Below are positions 35,171-48,408 of a stretch of 64,000 nt of DNA, one piece after another. Position 1 is the first letter of the stretch, and every line of letters begins with the position of its first letter. The stretch spans positions 10,380,061 through 10,444,060 of the forward strand of contig NC_040013.1 in assembly GCF_000972845.2 (NCBI RefSeq), read 5' to 3'. Source of the DNA: Larimichthys crocea. Taxonomy: Eukaryota; Chordata; Actinopteri; Sciaenidae. The notes beneath the pieces are model-generated. The model worked only from the letters and a program-made list of their open reading frames with translations, ran no database searches and was not told the DNA's origin. The translations under genes and the position numbers were made by a program.

Positions 35171-37479
35171 GTATCAAGTTGACTCAATCTGTATCATGTT
35201 GACACTGTAAACTGTGCATAGGAAATTATTTCGAAAGACACGTACAAGTGAACATATACTGGACTTCTTCCTAATGTGAATGTCATGTTCAAGTGTTATT
35301 CATGACAAATAAAACGGATCTAACTCAACAGTCATTTTTTACAAAGCATAGCTAAGTTGCTCAAGCCTGCCAGATATTTAACTGAATTGTTAAATATCCG
35401 GTTGAAAAGATTATGTTGATTTACTTACTTTCATCTTGCTCACATGTGCTTGTTGAGACAAGCTCCCATCTTCTGTATTGCTGAATGCATGAAAATGTAC
35501 ACAGACATGCATAGCGACGCACACCTAAAGGAAAATTCCATCCTTGGACTCTCTTCAAGTGTCATGAAGTAATCAATCTTTTGCTAAGTGCGATGTAGGA
35601 CGTGTTGCAATCTACTTTTCAAGTGTTCCCACTTGCCTTCACCGTGCCTCATCCGCAGTACACATTCGTGCTAGTTGTTATTTCCAACATTTTTCTGTCA
35701 ATACGCATCTGAATGCGTTGAATTTAGAAGTGTACACAGAAAGGGAGCAGTGATAGTAAAAGCATAGCGGCAGTAAGAGGGTGAGCTTTTCCAGTTGAGA
35801 AAATGTGACAGTTGTGCCCATTACTTTAAAACAAAACATGTACTGTGCATTGCATTCTGGTCTATTTAGGCTTCTGTGGATGGAAATTTGAGTATTTCTG
35901 GATTTTCTCCAATTATTTTTCTGTCTTATTTTTTTTTTGCATTTGTGCAGAAAGATGAGTCCTTAAAAAGGTCTCGCTTTGTAACCTACATTAACAGATT
36001 TGGCCACTTGGAGGAACAAACATATTATTATCTTAAGTTCGAATGTGTCTCACCACCTATTCAATTTAAGTCTAATATTCATTCTCTTTTTGGCTCCAGG
36101 GAAAATATCTCTCTTTTTAGGATTATGATGCCCTTCCAGTTTAGAACGTGTGATGAAGTGCATGCTGGTTCCCGTCCCCTTTTTTTTCACCGGTGCCCCT
36201 TGAACAGCCCGAGTCTGCCACTGATTATAGCTGCTCTAAAGTTCCATAAAATTGTAGATGCTTTCTGAACATTCCACTGGGATGTCATGTTTATGTTCAG
36301 TCAGTCATCGTGGCTCAACATGTTTTTCTATGTTAATATATTTTTTTAACACAGTTTGAATATAGATCTCACCTTACATGTCCTTTGGAGTTAAATAAAA
36401 CTTAAAGATTATCTTTCTTTAACATAGGAATATGAATGCACATATTTTTATTCATGCCATCAACAGCCCTACTATGCAAACACACCTGAGTGAGCACAAT
36501 CACGCATGTATACACGTGAGAGCTCCAAGGTCACCTGTGTATAACAGATTAAGAGCATAAATGGCTGCTGTGTGTAGCTCTAATGACTGATCTGTCATCA
36601 GTTTTCATTAAGTGCCCTGAGTTTACCAAGGTGAGACCGTTCTGTCCGCACAGTCTGGATCCTGACGCCGAGCTGTGGATTGTGGACGAGAACAGAGAGA
36701 AACTTTGGAAGTGACCTAAATTTCCAGTAAAATACTCGAGCAGCAAAAAAAACCTGGTGTTTCGTGTTTGGCATGTGCATACAGAACCTGTGACTCGGGT
36801 CGCTGGCCCGGTGTCCTTAAAGGCAAATTCCAGCAAAGTCATCTTTTGGAAGAGTAATAACATGCTTCATGAATTCTAGAGTAGTCTACAAGATGTGTTG
36901 CTCAGGCAATCATATGCTTGTCCAATCAGCAGGCAATAACTGCGGTTATGAACCAAGTTTGTGCATATGAACCACAATAAACATGATGAGAAATTGAAAA
37001 TGAAGAAGCACATTTATCTTCCCAAATGAGCCACTTATTTTTCAAGTTAAAAATTAAAAACTGTCTTCCTCCAGGCGATGGTTCAGAGCCAGAACTGGGG
37101 GCCAGGACAGGAACCAGAGCCTCCAGTGTGTCACCTCAGACAGAACACACAGCAACACGAGCAGATCTTTCTCTAAAGCCCAGGAACACTGCTGACAGTG
37201 TTTAGACAACTGCTTAAGTCTCTGTTTCCCGCTATAACTCACCCTGTCTCCTCTTTCCTCCTCCATCCTACAGCGCCAGAACACGGATGCTGAGATGAGC
37301 ATCAGAGACAGACGGAGAAGTAACAGTAAACACAAGAAAATAGATGCATACACAGATTTTACTCTGTCACTAGATGGTGCTGGAATCTTCAGTGACAGGG
37401 GAAAGTTTCTTTTTAATTCCTGTTCTCCTAAAAGAGAAAATCCTGCAATAAGTCAAGGACATCTACAGATTATCTGATC
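35171..37479. other. Intergenic region, no gene seen
   Basis: The plus open frame of 130 codons at 35876-36268 and the minus frame of 104 codons at 36549-36863 have no recognisable domains. About 36590-36860 is complex and GC-mixed and might be old unique sequence. No repeats were recognised. Confidence 0.35.
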
Positions 37480-37930
37480 TGAAAACAGGCAGAGATGTTT
37501 TTTTCCCACAGTAATGCAAGATAACATTAGTTTCGGTGAGATTAACAGAGATTTGAGGAGAGCCATTTCCTTTTTAATTAAACATTAATATCACGGGCAA
37601 ATATTCAACATAAATGATTGATCTGGTTTATCGCAGTCAAACAAACAGCACAGATAGCCATCTGGAACAGAGACTATCCTAAAATGCCCTTTCATAACTG
37701 CACTTATAAATAGCTTTAAATCAAATCCCTGAAAAAAAGGAAAACAAAAAAAAGAAAAGGAAAACAACCAGAGAATTAACATGCTCCCAGTTCCAAGAAT
37801 AGGCCGTACCACAAGGTCCAGGATTGGATTTTGTGATAAGCCAGCCATATGAGCTGCATTCTCTATCTACTCTGACCCGGCTGTATGTGAGCCGCAATAA
37901 CAAAGGCGCTCAGCAGTGGGCCCCAGGGTC
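37480..37930. promoter_or_regulatory. Candidate conserved regulatory block
   Basis: It contains TTTTTAATTAAACATTAATA, CATAAATGATTGATCTGG, CTTATAAATAGCTTTAAATC, a short A-rich break, then GGATTGGATTTTGTGATAAG and CCGCAATAACAAAGGCGC (SOX-like AACAAAG). No simple repeat other than the A-rich break. Confidence 0.3.
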
Positions 37931-38599
37931 CGTTTACTCAGTGGTGTAATGTTTGTGCTCTCATGGCCCTCACAGCAGCCGAGCGCAGCCCTTATCAGGG
38001 GCCCCAGCCTAGCCCGCCACGGCCCTCTACAAGGCTGCGGCTACACCACACTGTGTATTCTACCACTGCAAACAACCCTTGCACAAAGGCGAGAAAAAAG
38101 AGCAGAGGGTGAGGAGGTAAAGAGAAGGATGAAAAACAGAGGGATCTGATGCCTGGGGTCTTGGTTGCTTTCCATAAAGGGGCCTCCATCCCTGCTCCTC
38201 TGGAGGGAAAGAGGAGAGGAGGGTGGAGGGTCGGAGTGCATTCCTCTCTCCTCATGCCCTGGAGGGGTGTCGGCTTTGGCTGTAGAACGGGGAATGAAGG
38301 CAGACCTAAGCCCCTGCAGACACGCAGGCCTCGGCTGGCTAATGCTCTTCTGGCCTCACAGCAAGCAAGACAGAGCCCTCAACCCAAAGATTTGAACCCT
38401 GAAAAGTGGAAGACCGCCTCTCTGGTCGGTCACTCTTATAATACATGGAAGTACAAATGTACTGTACAAGACCAATCTCGGGTGTATACGTTCTTTTGTA
38501 AGAAAATCAAGAAAACAACAAGGGGAATGTGTTTATAGAAAACATGTCCTGCTGCGAACTGAGCTGAACTCATTTTAGTTGTTTGGTGAGTCACAGTGC
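37931..38599. other. GC-richer intergenic region
   Basis: The most GC-rich few hundred bases of the window's middle part, with overlapping open frames on both strands (129 codons at 38149-38538 plus, 86 at 37995-38255 minus). Overlap of frames on both strands and absence of domains argue against a gene. A purine-rich stretch lies at about 38080-38140. Confidence 0.35.
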
Positions 38600-39440
38600 C
38601 AGTCCAGCCAGGGGAGAAATGGACCGTTCCATATTTTCCATCCTCGTTGCTGCTTTTTGGGCTTTTCTCCTTGACTGGCAGGCAACAGGCTGGCATGGCC
38701 ATTGTAATTTCCAGCCCTGTCCCTTCTCAAAACGCCTCACAGAATAGTGCTTAATGTCACTCTTAGGCCAATTCAGTCTAATTGGAAATATCACATCTAT
38801 AAATACCTTCCAACCGCAGCAGAAAGAAAAAAAAAAAGAATGATTTTCTACAAAATAATCCCAGTAGATATGGGGTGAAATCAATCATCTTGAAGTGATG
38901 ATGATGCCACTTTAAAAAGGACAACTTCCACATCCAAAATGAAATCAGAATGTCCTCTTTAGGCTTTGGTTCAGCTATGCAATGCCAGTGATTGATGCGG
39001 AAATCTTCCCAAAACCCACCAAAAAAAACCTGTTCCAGTTTAGTAGAAACTATCCCACACTGTGACCAAAAGAGGCCTTCCTTCCATCGCGCAGCCAACC
39101 CACCAACCCACAGCTCTCTCTTTCCCTCATGTTCTCTCTGGTTTTCCCTAAAAACCAACAACGAAATAGGATGCAGGCCTGCAGACTGTTTTGAATTGCA
39201 CCCATAAAAAGGAGAAACGGAGTCCTCTTTTTTGGTCCCTAAAAGTGGAGGAATGTTAAGCATATCCCTAAGAAGATTAGGGGTCTTCTTGGTATAGCAC
39301 ACAGCTTTCCCTCGATGTGCCAAAGGACCCGTGTAGATCAAAGCTGCCTTAGACTTCCTCGTCATTAGCCATGGCTTATCCCCAAATGCTTTCACCCTCC
39401 GATACTGACCCCCCTCATTATCCCAGCACACCCATCACTT
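38600..39440. promoter_or_regulatory. Complex block containing the longest open frame
   Basis: Unusually complex, non-repetitive DNA with CAATTCAGTCTAATTGGAAA, CATCTTGAAGTGATGATGAT, GCAATGCCAGTGATTGATGC and a CATTAGCCATGGCTTATCCC segment. The minus strand is open for 217 codons (38778-39431), the longest frame in the window, but its composition is unlike a globular protein (a run of eight Phe from poly-A, several Trp and His) and no splice or domain signal supports it. I favour a non-coding element. Confidence 0.25.
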
Positions 39441-39879
39441 CTGCTGGCTTTGGAAACAGAGTGCAGGGTTCTGGCACAGGATGTGATCCCCCCTCTTAAA
39501 GACCCCCTTCCTCTCTTATTGAAAAAGTTACACTCACTCAGTCAAACTCAGATGTAAACAGCACAGACGTCAGTATCTGAATGAAGTGTACACACAATAA
39601 ATTTTGTGTTTTACAGTTACCTTTTCATGCTGTTTCCACACATTTCATGAGTAATATATGTTTATTTTCTATCATTAATACGCACAACATTAAAATAAGT
39701 AGGACCAGACACCATGACTTATGGAAAAGATGTTATGTGTTTAAACAAACATATAATTAAAGACTAAAAAGGAAACTAGTGAAAAATTGTTTGTTTTGGT
39801 ATTACGGCTTATTATTTTTTCCTATTTGTCAACCCTTGTTTACAATACTAAATGTGAATTTGTTAACATTCCTTCATTG
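39441..39879. other. Intergenic, AT-rich
   Basis: Nothing recognised; AT-rich from about 39560. Confidence 0.4.
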
Positions 39880-40770
39880 GTCCTTTGCCGTCTGGAAGCC
39901 ATTAATATCAGGGAGTTGCTTGCCAAGAAGGTTATAGGCATATTTATACACTTATGGCTCCTAATCAAAACAAAGACTGGTCATATGAGCCAAGCATTTA
40001 CAGTATATATTGTTTGTGAAATAGAAATACTTGCTTCAGAGGTAGAAATGATTTGTAATTATTATTCAGAGCAGTCACAGGAAACAAGAAAATACTATTC
40101 ACTAGCTGTGACTGTAATAAAAAATGGAGCATTAATAGATTGCACTGTGCTCAGTTCAACCTGCCAACATCCATCTAGCCAGCCCCCTATCACTAAAGTC
40201 AATACAGGTTGATTAGGCGTAAAGGAAGCAAGTTAAGAAAGCCTTTGTTCCCACATTTATGAATACATTCCTCCATACTGTAGATTATCTAGCTAGAACA
40301 CGGGAACAAGCCTGTCACACAGAGATGGATTTTCTCCTTCAAGTATAAAAGCATATAGTGTAGAGTGATCCAAGCATTCAGTGTGTTTGCTCAGGGTGTG
40401 TGATGCCTGCCGTGGCAAAAGGTGTTCGCTCAGGGTTGCTGGGAAGGCCACCTGAGCGGCAAAGAACTTGCACACCTGTTCTCTGTTTGGTCAACAGCAC
40501 AATCGTAGCCTGGTCAAACAGCACAATGCTATCGCTACAGATCTGGAGAGCAATCCAGCGCTTATCTCTTATTGGCTCTGATTGCAGCCATTCAGGCCAA
40601 TTAGGAGCTCTGCCTTCTGTTCAGTGGGTTCCTGCCCTCTGGCAGCATGGCCCCGCTGCACGGCTGCTGCAGTTCCTGGACCATGCGGAGGCAGCCGGGG
40701 CACTGAGGGAATTAAGATTTAAGCAAACATCATGGGACGTCGATTCCCACATATGGATGTGTTTGTAGAA
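39880..40770. promoter_or_regulatory. Two candidate regulatory blocks
   Basis: Block 1 (about 39880-40210): GGAAGCCATTAATATCAGGG, GGCTCCTAATCAAAACAAAG, GATTTGTAATTATTATTC. Block 2 (about 40430-40770): TGGTCAACAGCACAATCGTA, TTATCTCTTATTGGCTCTGA, GCCAATTAGGAGC, GAATTAAGATTTAAGCAAAC. A plus open frame (40400-40768, 122 codons) spans block 2 and ends with a protein-like stretch (LLQFLDHAEAAGALREL), but I cannot assign it and no exon signals frame it. Confidence 0.3.
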
Positions 40771-42769
40771 AGGAAAAAGAAGGTGGAGCAGTGGCTGTTG
40801 TGACATTGCAAACCTTGTCACAGCAATTAAATAAAACAAAAATATAGCTCCTTTTGAGTGGTTTGGACTTTTGCCTGGATGGTTGGTCTAAGTTCACTGT
40901 TAGACCTAGAGGCAAAAAAAAGGACTATATTTGGACTGAACTTGCAACCTTTCAGTCTCAAACTTGTCCAGCAGGCCACCCTGTCTCAACAACATTACAC
41001 TGTCTATGTTGTATCCACACAGCACCAGTCACACAATGATTAAATTATGCTCTCTCATTGCCCTGGTGAAAATCAGTCTTGTTAACTGAGGTTGTGCCAG
41101 TGAGATTGAGAGAAGGCAGAGTATTGGACTCTACAAGAGCTGGTTGATACCAAAGCTTTCCCCACCAAAGCCCTCCAGAGTGGATGAAGGACACAGAATT
41201 TGGAACTGACCCAAAAAGAAAGGAGGGGCGAGAGGACTTTTAAAACACCTTAAAATACATACACACATGCTATTTCTCTTGGACAGACTCACCGGTGTAC
41301 GTCACCAGCCTGGCTACATTTGACCATTGCCGTGGAGACGATTCACAGTCCAGCCATTAACACTGCGGGAGCACTGGAAATCTTGACACAAACCTGGCAA
41401 CATGTACATATTGTCCACGCACATGTCCTGCCTGAAAAGCCCAAATTAGACATAGAAAATAGAATTGATCTTTTCATGCCTGAGAGCCGAGACTGTGCCA
41501 GTATGTGACGCCAGCATCATGCCTGCTCACCGTGTGTGTGCGTGTATGTGCACGTGAGAATGTGTGAATCAGATAAATATCTGAAAATAGCCAAGTGGGC
41601 ATGGTTCATGGAATCAGGTTAATGATTATTTTTGTCAAATAGCTTTGTTTAAACATCGACACTTGCTGTACTCTGCTGACACATCCAATACACTTTGACT
41701 AGACTAAACCAAACACAGAGATTTACTGGTAAATTTACTATAGGCTGAATGTATAGTTAACCTTGTGAGGCAGCTGCACTCACAAGACCACAAAATTGCA
41801 AGATGACGCAACAATCCATCTTGACATGATTCAGACAATGCATTTGTGTTTGAGCACAGTGGTTACGGACCATTCAGATTCCTATAAGGAACTACTGGCA
41901 GTTTTGGCATGAGCTATGGGCAAGGTTTAGTGCTAGGTGTATGTGAGATGTGACTGCTCAAAAACAAGAATGGTGGCTGCTCGAGAGGTAAGTGTAGATG
42001 TTACTACCATCACATCATCGTATATCAGAACTGGAAAGTATTTCCTCATTGAAAGAAGAGAACTGAAGGCTTTTCTCAGTAAAAAAACGTGTTTTCACTC
42101 TTCTGATTGGCTTGTAAGAGTTTGACTACATTATAAGGTCTGTTGATTTGATTGGTCTATTCACCGATGATAAACAGTCATAGACAGGTGGTTCATCCAA
42201 TCATCTGGTCTACATTATTTTGAAAGTGCCTGCCTCTTTCCAAACAGTTTCTGATGACGACTTTCCAGATCCCAGTGTAACAAACCATCAGACGCAGTCA
42301 GGTTAATGTATAGTGTCAAACAGAGTAAAACGGATGTGGCAGTAAGACTTCAGCCACAGGATACTGTACATGAATGGCCTATACACAGGATGGAAATGTA
42401 GCACCACATATGTCACAGAGGTGTTGATGAAGTGGAAGAAGCTTCGTCTCTTGATCTTCACCTCTGCTTGGCAGAACTGTGCAGGATCATTCCTCGACAG
42501 CTCAGAGTGCTAACGGAGAGCTCTGGAAAAACAAGACACTAGCCAGAGACAGAGAGGATACTAGATATGAAGAGGAGATTTAGAGAGAAAGGAGACAGAA
42601 CTCTATCAAACTCCTCAATTCATAATAATGACTGTGTGTGCAAGAGAAAGTGCCCAACGGACAGATAACATGCCTAATGCTGAATCCAGAGCATTTGTGT
42701 TCTGTCATTTTCAACATGCAACAACCCTAAAACAATCCTTGATTCTTCCCAATACACTTTCTGAGAGGC
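40771..42769. other. Intergenic region, no gene seen
   Basis: A part at about 41290-41480 is complex and includes an RFX X-box-like CCATTGCCGTGGAGAC at 41324-41339. The rest is ordinary. Open frames are about 60 codons or fewer. Confidence 0.35.
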
Positions 42770-42950
42770 GATGAACCTAGCTTAGTATAAGGACTGAAAG
42801 CAGGAGGGAAGCTTGGCTCTGCTCAAAATTCCAAAATATTAGAGTTATGTACTGTAGCCTACTAACACTCATAAACTCAAATGTAGCTGCTTCCTGATGT
42901 CAACCCTTCATGCTAAGCGAGGCTAATCGCCTCCTGTTGAACTTTAAACA
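42770..42950. mobile_element. Foldback repeat, copy C (degraded)
   Basis: The left arm CCTAGCTTAGTATAAGGACT with GGCTCTGCTC, and the right arm read on the minus strand GCCTCGCTTAGCATGAAGGG, give the inverted arrangement seen in copies A and B. This is the most degraded of the three. Confidence 0.5.
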
Positions 42951-45900
42951 TTTCAATTGTCCCTCACTGTAAATAACCTTAAAATACACAATATAAAGAG
43001 ATATAGAGAGAATATATAAAAAGAGAGATTATATAAGATATGATAAGGTGAACATTTTATTGGAATTTAACCAATAACAGCAGGTTGACCTTATCAATAC
43101 TCCTGCCTGCAATAAAGCAATAATTAAAAGTCCTATTAGGTCTTGAGAGCGTGCCAGTTAGCAGGTAATTAAATACAGAGGTTTATGACTTTGTTGGACC
43201 AATTTATGACACAATTATCATGTTGCTAAATGTCAGATTATCGCAGGGAAAAAAAGCTTTCATCACATTTTCTTAGACAGAAATTGCCAAAAAGAAAACA
43301 AAAATCTTTCAGTGCAGCAGTTTACAGGATCAAATGCATATAAAACTATATAAAACTGTGCAGAGCAAAAACTTTGACTAAAAAAGTTCTGGCAGACCTA
43401 CTGTATGCGTAAAAACGCTAGAACTATGCCTCTTTTCTTCTTTCTTCATTTGAGATTTCAATAAAAATGCTAAAACACTGAGGGGTGAAAAAGTTTTGAT
43501 TGACAGCATAGTGTATCTAGGTCAATTACAGCCATTATACTGAATCTGTAACTGAAGCACTCAAATAACAGGGAAGAAGAGTCCAAATCAATGAAACACA
43601 TATGACTAACAGAGTGCTGTGATCTGTAGAGTCATAGATCTACTTCTCTACTCATGGAAATTATTCATGGATTGCCTTGAGAGGCAGCCAAGCCGCGCCG
43701 CAGTCATTGAAAATCAAACATGCAGGGCATGGTACATATGAAAGTCTTTACTGGACCCTATAGTGTGCCTCATTCTTTGCTTCACCCACCCTTTCCCTTC
43801 GTTCTCCCTGTCTTGTCATCCTCAGGGCTGTGTAAGCTCTGTGGTTTTGGCAAGCTGCTGCAGAGATCCCAGTAGTTCCTGTTGTGGGGAGAGCGACTAT
43901 TACAACCCCACACTGCTACAGTTCACAGAACAATTATCATAATTATCATTTCACCAAATAGAGCTATGATACCCAGTGATGCGGCTGCCACGGTTTTGAG
44001 TGTCAGCCTGATAAGCCTGATATGTTTCTATTTTGCAGTCTGGCTTTAATTTAGTCTCTTTTGTGTATCCAGTTGTTCACAGAAAGGATACTGTATGTCA
44101 TTTGGTGAGTGGCCACTGTGAGAAATTTATGAACCTACCACTTTCTAAACCGATACACAGAAAGACATTATGAAAAACACATTCTAAAAACACATGTGGT
44201 GGTGCACAAGCTGACCAAAGCCAGTCCATACAAAGAGTAAAATAAAGAACAGGGGAGTAATAAGATGGAGAGGAGAGCGGGAAGAGTCGAGGCGTCCGCT
44301 AGTCTCCCAAGCAGAGGAAGGACAGGGAAAAAGTGAAGTCAATAATAGTTTATATTTGACCAAGACAATGCTTACATCCATCCTCCATCTCCATCCAGTT
44401 CCTCTTTTCTCTCGGCCACAGTAACTGTCGGAAATGACTGTGACTTAACCGATATGTGGAGTGGTGAGCATTAGACACCAGCATGTCTGCCATCGGGAGT
44501 CAGTTTGCCGCCAGGGGTGAAAGGTCACATCTGAGCATTGGGATGGGAAACCGCTTCAGCCAAAGGAAGGGGGATATAAAGAAAAGACCAATGCAGGGTA
44601 GTTATGTATTCATTGGTGAAATGAAATGAGAAGAAGTGGTTAGAGAGAGAAAAAAGGGATGAGATTGTAAGTAGGGGTTTAGACTTTGTGTATGTTCGTA
44701 TTTCCTCTATGATTTTTGGCCTGCAATCTGAGACAAATCACACTTAATTCTTTGGAGGATCAGTCTTCCTGTTTAGATAGAAATTCAAAAACCTCAGATC
44801 CAGAACCTTTTTATGGGACTTCTCCTTGATTAGTTTGAAAATGGTACAACACAGGAGCTTTGTATGGGATCAAATAAAGCTCAGCGGAATGTAGCCTAAA
44901 TGTAGAAAATCTTAATTGAAAAATTCTGTAAATTTGATTAACAATTGATCAAGTCATCTCCCTATTAAATGAGTAAATGAGACACCCTGAGCTGTTTCTA
45001 CTCTGAGAACAAACATAACAGGCTTACATACTCTTTCACGGCTTCAACACCGGAAGAGGGGGGTGAAGATTAGTAAAACTGACAACACTGTAATCTGAAG
45101 GAGTGCATGCTTGCATGAAACAACTTCAACAATAAATAAATACTAAAGCTCTGTTTGTTGCTAACATTATTACAACATATTCTACAATCCTCATCTACTT
45201 GATTTTATTGTTAGGAGTCAGCTTGCTGTTTGTCTAAGCAGATGTGTATGCACAGAGCCAGGCAGTTATCCATCAGCAGTGCGTTGACTACAGTAGACAG
45301 CAGTCAGAGGCAGACAGGAGTCCTGAGCTCTGCACTGCTGTGGACAGGTCAGCAGAAAAACCTTAACACATAAAAAAAGTAAAAAAAAAAAAAAAAATCT
45401 ATATCAGTTGAAGTGTCTGAATGTCGAACAAGTTAGCATTGCAAAAAAATTAAAATTGTTTAAAACATAAATTTATCTGTAACAGTTACAAGATCTTAAT
45501 GTTACACTGTGATTTTAAGCTGAGCCATTTCAGGTGTTAATCATGCTGTTACTACTTACACATAATCCAAAAAATGAAAGGAACCATGTTCATGGTTTAG
45601 ATATTATATGTATTTTTGTCATTTATGAAATATTATTCAAATTTACATTCCTGTGACCACATACCTGTGGTCTAAAATACCACATCCAAGGAAGATTTAT
45701 ACACAGACACACGCACACACTTGTTATTTAACATTAACACAAATCTAACGTCATGCTCCAATTCCAAACTCTTCCACTCACTCACACTACATTAAACAGC
45801 GCACTCTTGCATACTTGTGGCAGCTGTAAGTCCCAGTGAAGCCACATTTCCTTCATTAAGATATATTTCTCTAGCACATAGTTCTGGGTGCAGCCTGTTT

Positions 45901-47361
45901 CAATAAGACCCCAACAGTCTCAACATGGCCCATTTATCACCATTAAGGCAGTGCAAGGAGCCCAGGACAGGTGCTGAAACCTGCTTGCAGAAAATTCCCT
46001 TTATTTTGACACAAAACACTATCACTATCAGTATTTTTTGCACTATGGCTGAAGTATTTACAGCACTTACAGGAGCTAATAATGAGGAGGACAGCAGCAC
46101 TATAGAGCAAAATTATCTCCCAGCCAGGTCCATGTTGTTACAGACCTATAAACTGTATTTATGCTCCCAGAAAACAGTGGAAAATATTTTAATATCACCT
46201 TAAAGTAGCCTACATAACTCGATTGCAATTATGTTGCTGAATTTAATTCCACAAATCTAATACTCAAAACATTGTAAATTATGTGTAAACATTATTTGAC
46301 CAAGGTCTTTTCTTGGGTTGTTACCCGATCCTACCCTCAAATCTGAAGGAACCTGGTTTCCATTTAACCACTTAATTTAACAACATAATGGGTCCTCAAT
46401 GCCTTAATCACTGCAGCTCAAGATACGTTTCTCAGAAAACAAACCTCTGAATGACATTTGTTGCCAGGCGTTAAAGTCAAATCCAACTGGAGACGATTGA
46501 CAGGATTCAGGGGTGTGGTACAGTTCAAGAAGGAGCAGCCTGAGACATCTAATGTGAAGAGATCATGTCAAGACTTGTGTCATGTCTTAATTCTCATTAT
46601 TCAAGTTCACTGTTTGCTCTGTTTTCTTTTAGTTCAGTAGACCTGTTGAAAAGTATAAACTTGCTGTAATACTCTTGGCAGACAGTGTTTATATATGTGA
46701 GGATAAATGTATGTGCATGTCAGTGTATTGTGTGAGCGCAGTGTGTACGACGCAGTGCCTCTGGGTTACCTCCTGGGCTGAATGTGAGGAATCCGCCCCC
46801 GTTTTCTCAGTAAATGTGCACCCAGTGCCCTTTTACATGGCAAACCTCACCTGGCCCAGGTGTGCTTTCTCCCCCAGGGGCCACCAGTGAACCTGAAGTT
46901 TCAGGCCTGATGGGGTCACCTAGCCAGCCAGTCCTGCTTTATAGCTCATCTCCTGGGCCTTTCTCCTCCTCCTGTCCAAGCAGCCATGTAATGAAGCCCT
47001 AATGAGCCTGTCACTCCAACTGTCATTTACTCTCACCTGAGAGACACAGCGATATACGGTGAAAATCAGGGTAAGGAGGCGAGACAGGGTTAAAATGGCA
47101 GGAAATTTAAAAAGAGAGAGAAATTCATCAGGGAAATGTGTAAAGGATTAAGCTGAAGACCAAAAAATTTAAATTGAAAAGCAAGCCAAATTAGAAAGAG
47201 AGATGAATAAAAAGAATCAGTGAAAGATGAAAATTCTAATATGATAGAGTAGAAAGGATTTTTACAAACAGATCACTTTACAGAGATAGCAGAGCATATT
47301 TTACCAGTTTCACACACTTGTTTTTTCAGGTGAAGTAGCAAGACATCCATTACATAAGAAC
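42951..47361. other. Intergenic region with scattered complex blocks
   Basis: About 42960-43060 is an AT/GA-rich simple stretch. About 43060-43270 (GCAATAAAGCAATAATTAAA, GGTAATTAAATACAG, CACAATTATCATGTTG), 43660-44050 (ACAATTATCATAATTATC) and 44400-44570 (nuclear-receptor-like AAAGGTCA) look like weak regulatory candidates. An A run of 17 lies at 45381-45397. About 46780-47060 is GC-richer and complex. No gene was recognised. Confidence 0.3.
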
Positions 47362-48408
47362 TATGATGGAGGAAGTACAGTATCAATACCACACAGTACA
47401 CTATTTCACTTCATTACAAGTAAAATCTTGTTTTTAAAATCCCACTTACTTAAAAGTACGTAAATATTATCAGGTAAATGTGCTGGTATCAAAAGTCAAA
47501 GTACTCTACCCTTTGTGGCTTTTTCATTTTCACTTACTGATACTGATGCATCAAGGTAAAAGCAGCACTTTGTTGTTATAGCTGGGTGAGGAGTAGCAAG
47601 TTTTAACTATTTTATAAATTAGTTATAGTGGTTCCCAGGCTCCTCACAAGATAAATCTGGAGAGGTCATGAGATGATTAATTGGTCAGGAAAAACAAACA
47701 AAAAATACATTTTTGAATGTTCTCTGATTGCCTTTTATGTGAAATATTAGAATATTAGAGTTAACCTTTTTGAGCCTCAAACTGTCATTTATATGAAACC
47801 TGACACGTAACAAAGAACCTAGGCCAGATGCGTCTTTTGCAGCCAGACAAATTTTTTGTAAAGGGTTCTAAAACACAAAGGTTTGGAAACACTGGTTTAA
47901 TCTTTGCATTAATCTTTAAAGTAACAAGTAACTACACCTGTGAAATAAATGTTATGGAATAAAAACTAGAATATTTCCTGCTGAATTGTAGTTGAGTGGA
48001 AGTATTAATTATCATAAAATGTAAATAGTGCAGTAAAATAAAATACTGCAGAAAAGAAAAGGTGCCCTGATGTTTAAACCATAGTGATGAAGGTGCTCTT
48101 TGGTGCGGGACACTAAAGTTATAAAAAATAAGAAAGGTCCAGAGCACTAAAAGTTCAAAAAACCTTTCATGGTGAAATTCTTCAGTGTGACCCTGAAGAA
48201 GCCTGTTTGTGCCACTTTGCATAGATTAATACCCAGCTGTATGTATGTATAGGCACTGTCTGTGCTTTTAGAATTTCACCATGAGATTGAGATGAGATGA
48301 AGAGCTTATTAACCTTTTCACAGAAGAGTGCTTTTTTGAATTACATTAAAAGTACCTAAAATTTCTACATAGGTACTTGAGTAAACATGCTTAGTTACTT
48401 TCCACTAA
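47362..48408 (+). mobile_element. Non-autonomous element with inverted ends
   Basis: The left end GATGGAGGAAGTAC and the right end read on the minus strand AGTGGAAAGTAAC are imperfect inverted repeats. The left part (TTACAAGTAAAATCTTG, TTACTTAAAAGTACG, AATATTATCAGG) and right part (TTACTTTCCACTAAAG) match an element I remember as very common in percomorphs. The centre carries an exact 15-bp inverted pair at 48167-48181 and 48270-48284, perhaps a smaller nested element. No transposase is visible. Confidence 0.6.
48167..48284. mobile_element. Nested 118-bp inverted-repeat unit
   Basis: TCATGGTGAAATTCT (48167-48181) and AGAATTTCACCATGA (48270-48284) are exact reverse complements bounding 88 bases. 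The size and symmetry resemble a tiny MITE inserted in the larger element. No clear target duplication could be assigned. Confidence 0.55.

Noticed and set aside
37931..38540. GC-rich region as a CpG-island promoter
   Set aside because: CpG is not noticeably enriched by eye, and no transcription unit starts nearby.
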